Below, piece by piece: positions 58,780 to 64,000 of a stretch of DNA of 64,000 nt. Position 1 is the stretch's first letter. Each line of letters begins with the position of its first letter. This stretch comes from Pyxicephalus adspersus. Its lineage: Eukaryota > Chordata > Amphibia > Anura > Pyxicephalidae. The notes below the pieces were generated by a model that saw only the letters and a program-made list of their open reading frames with translations, was not told where the DNA came from and did no database searches. The stretch spans positions 93,094,426 through 93,158,425 of the forward strand of contig NC_092862.1 of NCBI RefSeq assembly GCF_032062135.1. Direction: 5' to 3'. Position numbers and translations under genes: made by a program.

Positions 58780-59560
58780 GGACCTTACTGTGGGACTGAT
58801 TGAGCAGAACTAGAAAGTTATGTTGCAGTGGTACCTAATGCCACTCAGGGTGGCTTGGGGCTTCCCGAGTGCTTTGGACCTTTGCTTCCGGGCAAGCATG
58901 AAGCACATCTGGTGGTCACGCCCGGTGGCGCAGGTATATTGGATCAGTGTCTTCCAGCTTATCTCCTCAGTGCTATGAACATCTATATCCCCAAGTCTAT
59001 AAACCCCCCTATTAGGTAAACTCGATATATCTCTACCGAAATACCCAAAAGAGCTATGCTACTATGTGTTGTTGGCTGCCAGAATTTCACTTGCAAAAGC
59101 CTGCAAATCTCCTAACATCTCCCATGCTCTTCTAACAAACTCAACTGCATAATTATCAATGACAAACTTACTAGCATTCTCAGAGACACCCCCATTCATT
59201 TGAACTCAGCGAGTCCATGGGTCAACCATTGTGCATAATCTCAGACCTCTCACTGAACTTTTTTTCCCCCTGTCCCATTCCCTCCATTTTAGCCCCTTGG
59301 TTCAATGTGTGTTCCCCTACAATATGGGTATTTTGTATCTTATTGGCATTGTATTGCATTACAATTTGTACTTTTGTTTTCTCTTCTTTTTTTTTATGTA
59401 GTAACGGGCTTTGTTATACTGTTCCCGTTCCCTCCCCCTGACATTTTTCTGCTACCTTGCCTAGGGCCCTATTCTGTCTTAATGTATTTTTTGCATAACC
59501 TTAGTAGGATTGTTTATTTGGAATTAATTGTGAACAAGACTGACATATGGCACATGCTTT
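58780..59560 (+). mobile_element. L1/Tx1-type LINE, 3' end of ORF2 (pseudogene)
   Basis: Translation across frameshifts gives QWYLMPLRVAW, DLCFRA, KHIWWSRPVAQVYWISVF and LLAARISLAKACKSPNI, matching the ORF2 C-terminus of L1-clade elements, including the remnants of the Cys/His cluster (several Cys lost). After about 59180 the sequence is a T-rich 3' UTR. The copy is 5' truncated and inactive. Confidence 0.75.
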
Positions 59561-59564
59561 TTTA

Positions 59565-61290
59565 ATCACACGCTTAATTGCTGCACAGAAGTATGTGTCA
59601 TCTTGCTCTGTATTATTGTAGCCCTATGGTATCGGGTAATAACTGTCATCATGGAATCATACAATAATTATTTTTAAAGACTGTCAGCATGCTTAACTGA
59701 TAGAAAAATAAATTACTCTAATTAGCATAACAAACTACAATAAACACACATAGGGAAATCTTTGGAGAATGGATATTTTCTTTTCCATCACAGTACTATT
59801 GCTATAGATTCACCTGTTAGGTCTTGTTAAACTGGGAAGCAGCAAAATGAAAATCTTCAGACAAACTAGTTCCTAAAATAAATGACATGTAGGAAAATAA
59901 ATGTTATTTTGTTACACCTTTAATAGATCTACAGTACATTTTCATTTCAATGTGACATGTAGACTTACATGTGTTATATGCAATACAAATATCTAAAAGT
60001 TGGTGGAAAGGGCTAATTGGGTGCATTGCATAGCTTCCTGGAAACAGGAGGGGTACAACTTTGAAGGACAAAGGTAAAATTGAATTCAGCTTCAAAGTGA
60101 AAATGTTGATTTGTCATGCTTATTAAATTTTAGTTTTCAAATGTGTGGTAACAGGTTTTTTTTTTTTTAGAAATTAGCTCAAAGTGCTTACACAACACTT
60201 ACAATTTTAACTAGCAGGTGATTTTATTAATAATGCCTTGTACAAAAAGATATACATACTTAATAATCAACATTCAGTTGTTGCCTAACACTATATATAT
60301 GTTCTTGTTCACAGTGGCAGGAAATATAAACACAAGATGTGTATGCATGTACGTTTGTTTAATGTCATGATGGGATGTTCTGCAACTGTTAGTTATCTGA
60401 GATTTTCAGTACAAGGTCCTATTATAAAAATGGAAACATTATTATAAAATGAACAGTTACCACTAAAACAGTGGTGATATTCTATAAAATTAGGACAAGG
60501 TCTCATTAGTGGTTGAAATGAAAGCCTTTCCAGTATACATACATCTATACGTGTTGTAAAAACTGTGTTAAGTTCAGATGGAAAATTGTAACTCCAGTTT
60601 CCTTAAGGTTACCCTTATACAGTAATAAATACTTTAGCTAATTGCAGCCTATATTGGAAATATTAACATATTCTCTATTGGTAGATGATGGTCATGTAGG
60701 CTAACTTGCGGCAGAAATGTGCCAAGCAAGTGTTTGACTGCAAATAAAACTGAAACTGCATTACCTTACTCATTAGAGTATATTTTCATAGAAGAATATG
60801 CATAACCCAAAATAGTTTTCTTTATTATGCTTAGTAAAACTGTTTGTCCTCAATAACAGGGAGCAACAATGTCGTTAGCAGCACTTGCCAACACCACGGA
60901 CTACAATTACATTGTGTGGTATTATTATTGTGAAGAGAATATTGAGTCTGTGGGAGCTTTCTTTGGCCTGTTATTAAACAGTAATTGTGCAGGTGGCAGA
61001 AAAATACATGTTACATGTATGCTATTAAAGAGACTTTATGAAGCAATTATCTCCTTTTTTGTAGCAGTGATAACAAATGTTTACCGTTAAATGTAGATTT
61101 CTTATGACCATATTACATATTAGTGTATTATAACAACAATTTTTTAGTGTGACATAAACAAAAAAATAAGGTTTCTAAGTCAGTGGCTGATAAAATAAAA
61201 TTAAATTAGTTATGCAGAATTGAAAATAAAAATGAATGAAAATGAGGGTTAGATTATAGGATCTGAAATGAAATCTTTGTATCAAGAATG
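59565..61290. other. AT-rich non-coding stretch
   Basis: An open frame at 60869-61090 follows a sequence resembling a splice acceptor but has no family resemblance. Nothing else was recognised. Confidence 0.45.
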
Positions 61291-61295
61291 TACTC

Positions 61296-62925
61296 TGGTT
61301 GGGGGCATGGCCAACTCATGGCAGTGTAGGACTGTTTCTTGTGCTGCTTCATGATCAGCCCGGGGAAACTTGTTCATAATTTGCAGACTGCAATGTCTTT
61401 CAGGCTCCAGGTATGAGCCCTGGATGAAAAGAAACTACCCACGGGTCCATTACAGTGAACAACACCAGCCGCGGGTTGCTCCCGGCGAAGCAGCTTGCGT
61501 CGTGAGACCAGGCCGCAAAACCAGTCTCAAGTAGTGCAGGACTCAGGCTCTTCTGCTCGATCCAGCTCTATTCCCAATTCCCAGTCCAGGGTTTTCACTT
61601 CTCTCTGAAGAGTCCCTCTAGTCAGAAGCCTTCCTTGATGAATAATGGGATGGAATAAGCATTAAGATCCCTGCCCACCGGGCTAGAGCTGGAAAGTAGC
61701 ATGGCTCGTCTGGAAGAAAGCTGCAAGGCAGAGTTTTAATCTATCCACCAGTCTATCCAGCAAGTATTCACTTCAACTACTGCAAACCACATGATCTGAG
61801 CTTTCTGCTTAATTGTCCCCTGAACAGATGCTGAAACACTCCTAACTTCTCACTAGCATCCTCTTCCAGTTAAACCTTGTGCAGCCCTGGAGTCACTATA
61901 TAAGATTACATGGCAGGTTGCATGCAAGATATCTAATAATTACGAGCTGTGCTCTGGAACCACTTCTTTTCGAATCTCTCTTCCCCTAAACAATATGTAC
62001 TATTGACATGCTCTGTCCATGGCTTATTGGTTACTGCATTATCCCTAGACTGCGCCTCCACCAGAGCTTGAGTTTATTACTAGATCTCCGGTTGGGTGCC
62101 ATGATGCAGGGTTCCACTGTGTGTGTCTGTGGGGGGGGGTCCCCTTTGGAGGTAGATACACTCACCCTGGGGCTCTGCAGGCCTTGACCTCTGGCATTCC
62201 CTTGCCACATGATAACGGTTGGGAGGCCCCGAGCCATCGGGATCAGGACTGGCAATTATTGCACATCTTTGCTGCTAGTTTCGGGCCAATGTGATATGTG
62301 ATCTACGTTATGGAATCTATGTGTATCGGTGGTTGTCAATTTGTATTCACCTTATTTTGATTTTTCATAATTATCTCAAGGGCGGGGGATGTCGGGTTAT
62401 GGTACTTGTTATTTCTCCATTTGCCTCATGGTAATAAATGTCACATTGGTTAGGCTTTTTTCCTTTTATTGAAATATAATTTTCTGCCCTGGTCAGTAAT
62501 GAAGCATCTCTATGCCTCAGTTCTCACTTCTTCCCAAAAGGTGCACCATCCATGAGAAATGGATATCGAGGGGTCGTATACCCTTAAAATTTTTCCTCTG
62601 TGAAGACGGCTTTCTATAGCCTGTGTCTTAATTTATCTTCTTTCCCATTTTTATCCTTGATTTACTTTTCTGCGTTTCAAGCTATCTCTGACTTTCCTTG
62701 TCTTGGAAATCCCCTCTTATGAACCCCTTTGTCCCATGCCTCCTTCCCACCATTCACTACGTATACTTCAATTATGATTCATCACTGTCATGTCTTGTGG
62801 GTACATTTTACCCCCTAAACATTAACAGTCCTAACAAACTATCACAATTGCTCTACGGCATGCACAAAGCCAGAGCTCACATCCTCATCTTGCAGGAGAC
62901 TCATTTCAAACTCAGGGGCTTCTAG
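61296..62925 (+). mobile_element. L1/Tx1-type LINE, 5' end with start of ORF2 endonuclease
   Basis: It begins with GGTTGGGGGCATGGCC, typical of the GC-rich 5' ends of amphibian L1 elements. Near 61700 ESCKAEF and SIHQSIQQ may be an ORF1 relic. At 62808-62916 the frame reads LNINSPNKLSQLL and AHILILQETHFKL, the first conserved block of L1 APE-type endonuclease (the QETH motif carries the catalytic Glu). The element stops about 15 codons later, so it is 3' truncated or deleted. Orientation is the same as the 3' fragment at 58780-59560. Confidence 0.75.
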
Positions 62926-62929
62926 ATTT

Positions 62930-63785
62930 ACATTAAGATAAATATTTTAAATAATGATTAAATGAAAAAAAATTACCTTCATAATAATTAAAATAACATG
63001 TGTAGAAAAAACTGATTATTCTCATTAAGGTGTGACGGTTTAGATTAATACCATATCTATAATAGTTTGAGTAGTTTGCCAATATTTCAGAACCAGTGAC
63101 CCAGCTTGATACCTAATATTAAACATTGTTCATGGATTCAGAGAATCTTTAAAAGATACATACTGAATAACTAAACAGACCTTTAAATCCTACCTGTTTA
63201 TGCTGACTGCAGATAAACTATTGAGAGCATGTATAAGGCGGCACTCCACGTGGGGGATGCCCAGTCGTTGAAGTTCAACCCCACGTCTTGCGTTACCCAT
63301 GGAGCATCAGAGCCATGAGAGGTGCTCATCACTCAAGGAGCAGATGGGCAGAACCTCCGATTGCGAGGTCCGCCCCTCCCTTTGAGTTCAAAATTCCTGC
63401 AAAATATAATTTCCACCGGGGCTGGGAGATATTTCCACCGCTCAAGAGATAAACAGAAGACACACAATATAGATATATATAAGTAACATGAGTTTTTTTT
63501 TGAATGTGTCATAGATAAATCCAAATTCCACACTACACTTATACTATACAGTTTGAACATACATATGCATATATACATCTATCATGTATCACATAGAATT
63601 ATACGTTTTGATAATATACAAAACATAATGTTTTTGATATTTTATGGTGTATAGCACATAATTAACATCATGTCATAAAAATTAACATCCCATAATGTAC
63701 AAAATGTATATAGTATTTTCTCTAGAACAAAAAATAAAATTGAGGAAGAAGGTATTGATAGATGATTGTTGATATTTCATATACC
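62930..63785. other. Non-coding stretch, possibly 3' region of the Penelope-like element
   Basis: No gene was recognised. The part 63220-63430 is richer in GC and contains GTTGAAGTTCAACCCC; it may belong to the 3' end of the element read antisense from 64000. Confidence 0.35.
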
Positions 63786-63787
63786 CT

Positions 63788-64000
63788 TTATAAAAAGGGT
63801 TTGAAGCTAAGTGTTTCATTCAAACCTGGGTGTTGTGTGTTAACCAGGTTGAAGATCCACCTAGCTTCCTTTTGCAATAGAATTTTGTTCTAATCACCCC
63901 CCTCTGGGGTTCTGTGGGATATGCTCCAATATAGTAAACTTAATTTCATTTTCATTGAAGTTGTGGTGCTTTTCCATGTGAAGACTAAGCGGGGTTAGAA
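63788..64000 (-). mobile_element. Penelope-like element, C-terminal GIY-YIG region (partial pseudogene)
   Basis: On the minus strand the frame reads MEKHHNFNENEIKFTILEHI and PQNPRGGD (near 63965-63895), then with one frame change and one stop NKILLQKEARWIFNLV, NTQHPGLNETL and SFKPFL, ending at TAA 63790-63788. This matches the end of Penelope-like proteins after the GIY-YIG endonuclease (an RGGDR-like block, then a W-I-x-L helix and PGLNE). The 5' part lies beyond the window. The frameshift near 63900 and the stop replacing the residue after GGD show it is inactive. Confidence 0.8.

Noticed and set aside
60869..61090. Possible exon starting MSLAALANTTDYNY after an acceptor-like CAATAACAG
   Set aside because: The product is not recognised and no partner exon was seen. 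The frame ends in low-complexity sequence.

Overview
The window is a stretch of vertebrate nuclear genome, most likely from a frog. The evidence is a spliced vertebrate gene (LSM5) set in AT-rich, repeat-dense DNA. The repeats are the mixture expected in amphibians: L2 and CR1 LINEs, an L2-tailed tRNA SINE, Tx1/L1-type LINEs, a DIRS relic, Penelope-like traces, Tc1 relics, hAT-type elements and many CpG-rich MITEs. No bacterial or organellar organisation is present.

Layout. 1-1630: a frameshifted full-length copy of an uncharacterised protein family on the + strand. 1.6-12.1 kb: non-coding DNA with MITEs, two Tc1-like relics, degenerate minisatellites and a SINE. 12.1-12.55 kb: a C-rich minisatellite next to a small CpG-rich promoter. 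12.9-16.4 kb: LSM5, five coding exons giving an intact 91-residue protein. 17.3-21.0 kb: an antisense L2 LINE carrying three nested insertions. 24.7-28.3 kb: repeats and an antisense CR1 LINE split by a foldback element. 32.3-35.0 kb: a hAT-like element with an internal tandem array, directly abutting a second, antisense copy of the uncharacterised family. 39.65-40.44 kb: a large inverted repeat with a hammerhead-ribozyme-like motif in its spacer. 41.3-42.65 kb: a MITE followed by a candidate promoter and first coding exon of an unidentified gene. 48.4-49.65 kb: an antisense DIRS relic. 56.9-64.0 kb: three MITEs, a 3' L1 fragment, a 5' L1 fragment and the C-terminal part of a Penelope-like element running off the edge.

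The only gene that is certainly functional is LSM5. In mammals PDE1C lies downstream of LSM5 in the same orientation and AVL9 lies head-to-head upstream. No AVL9 first exon was recognised upstream here. The 42 kb exon sits where a 5' exon of a downstream gene could be expected, but its protein was not recognised. All identifications come from reading translations and motifs by eye; no database search was run, and most mobile-element boundaries are approximate.
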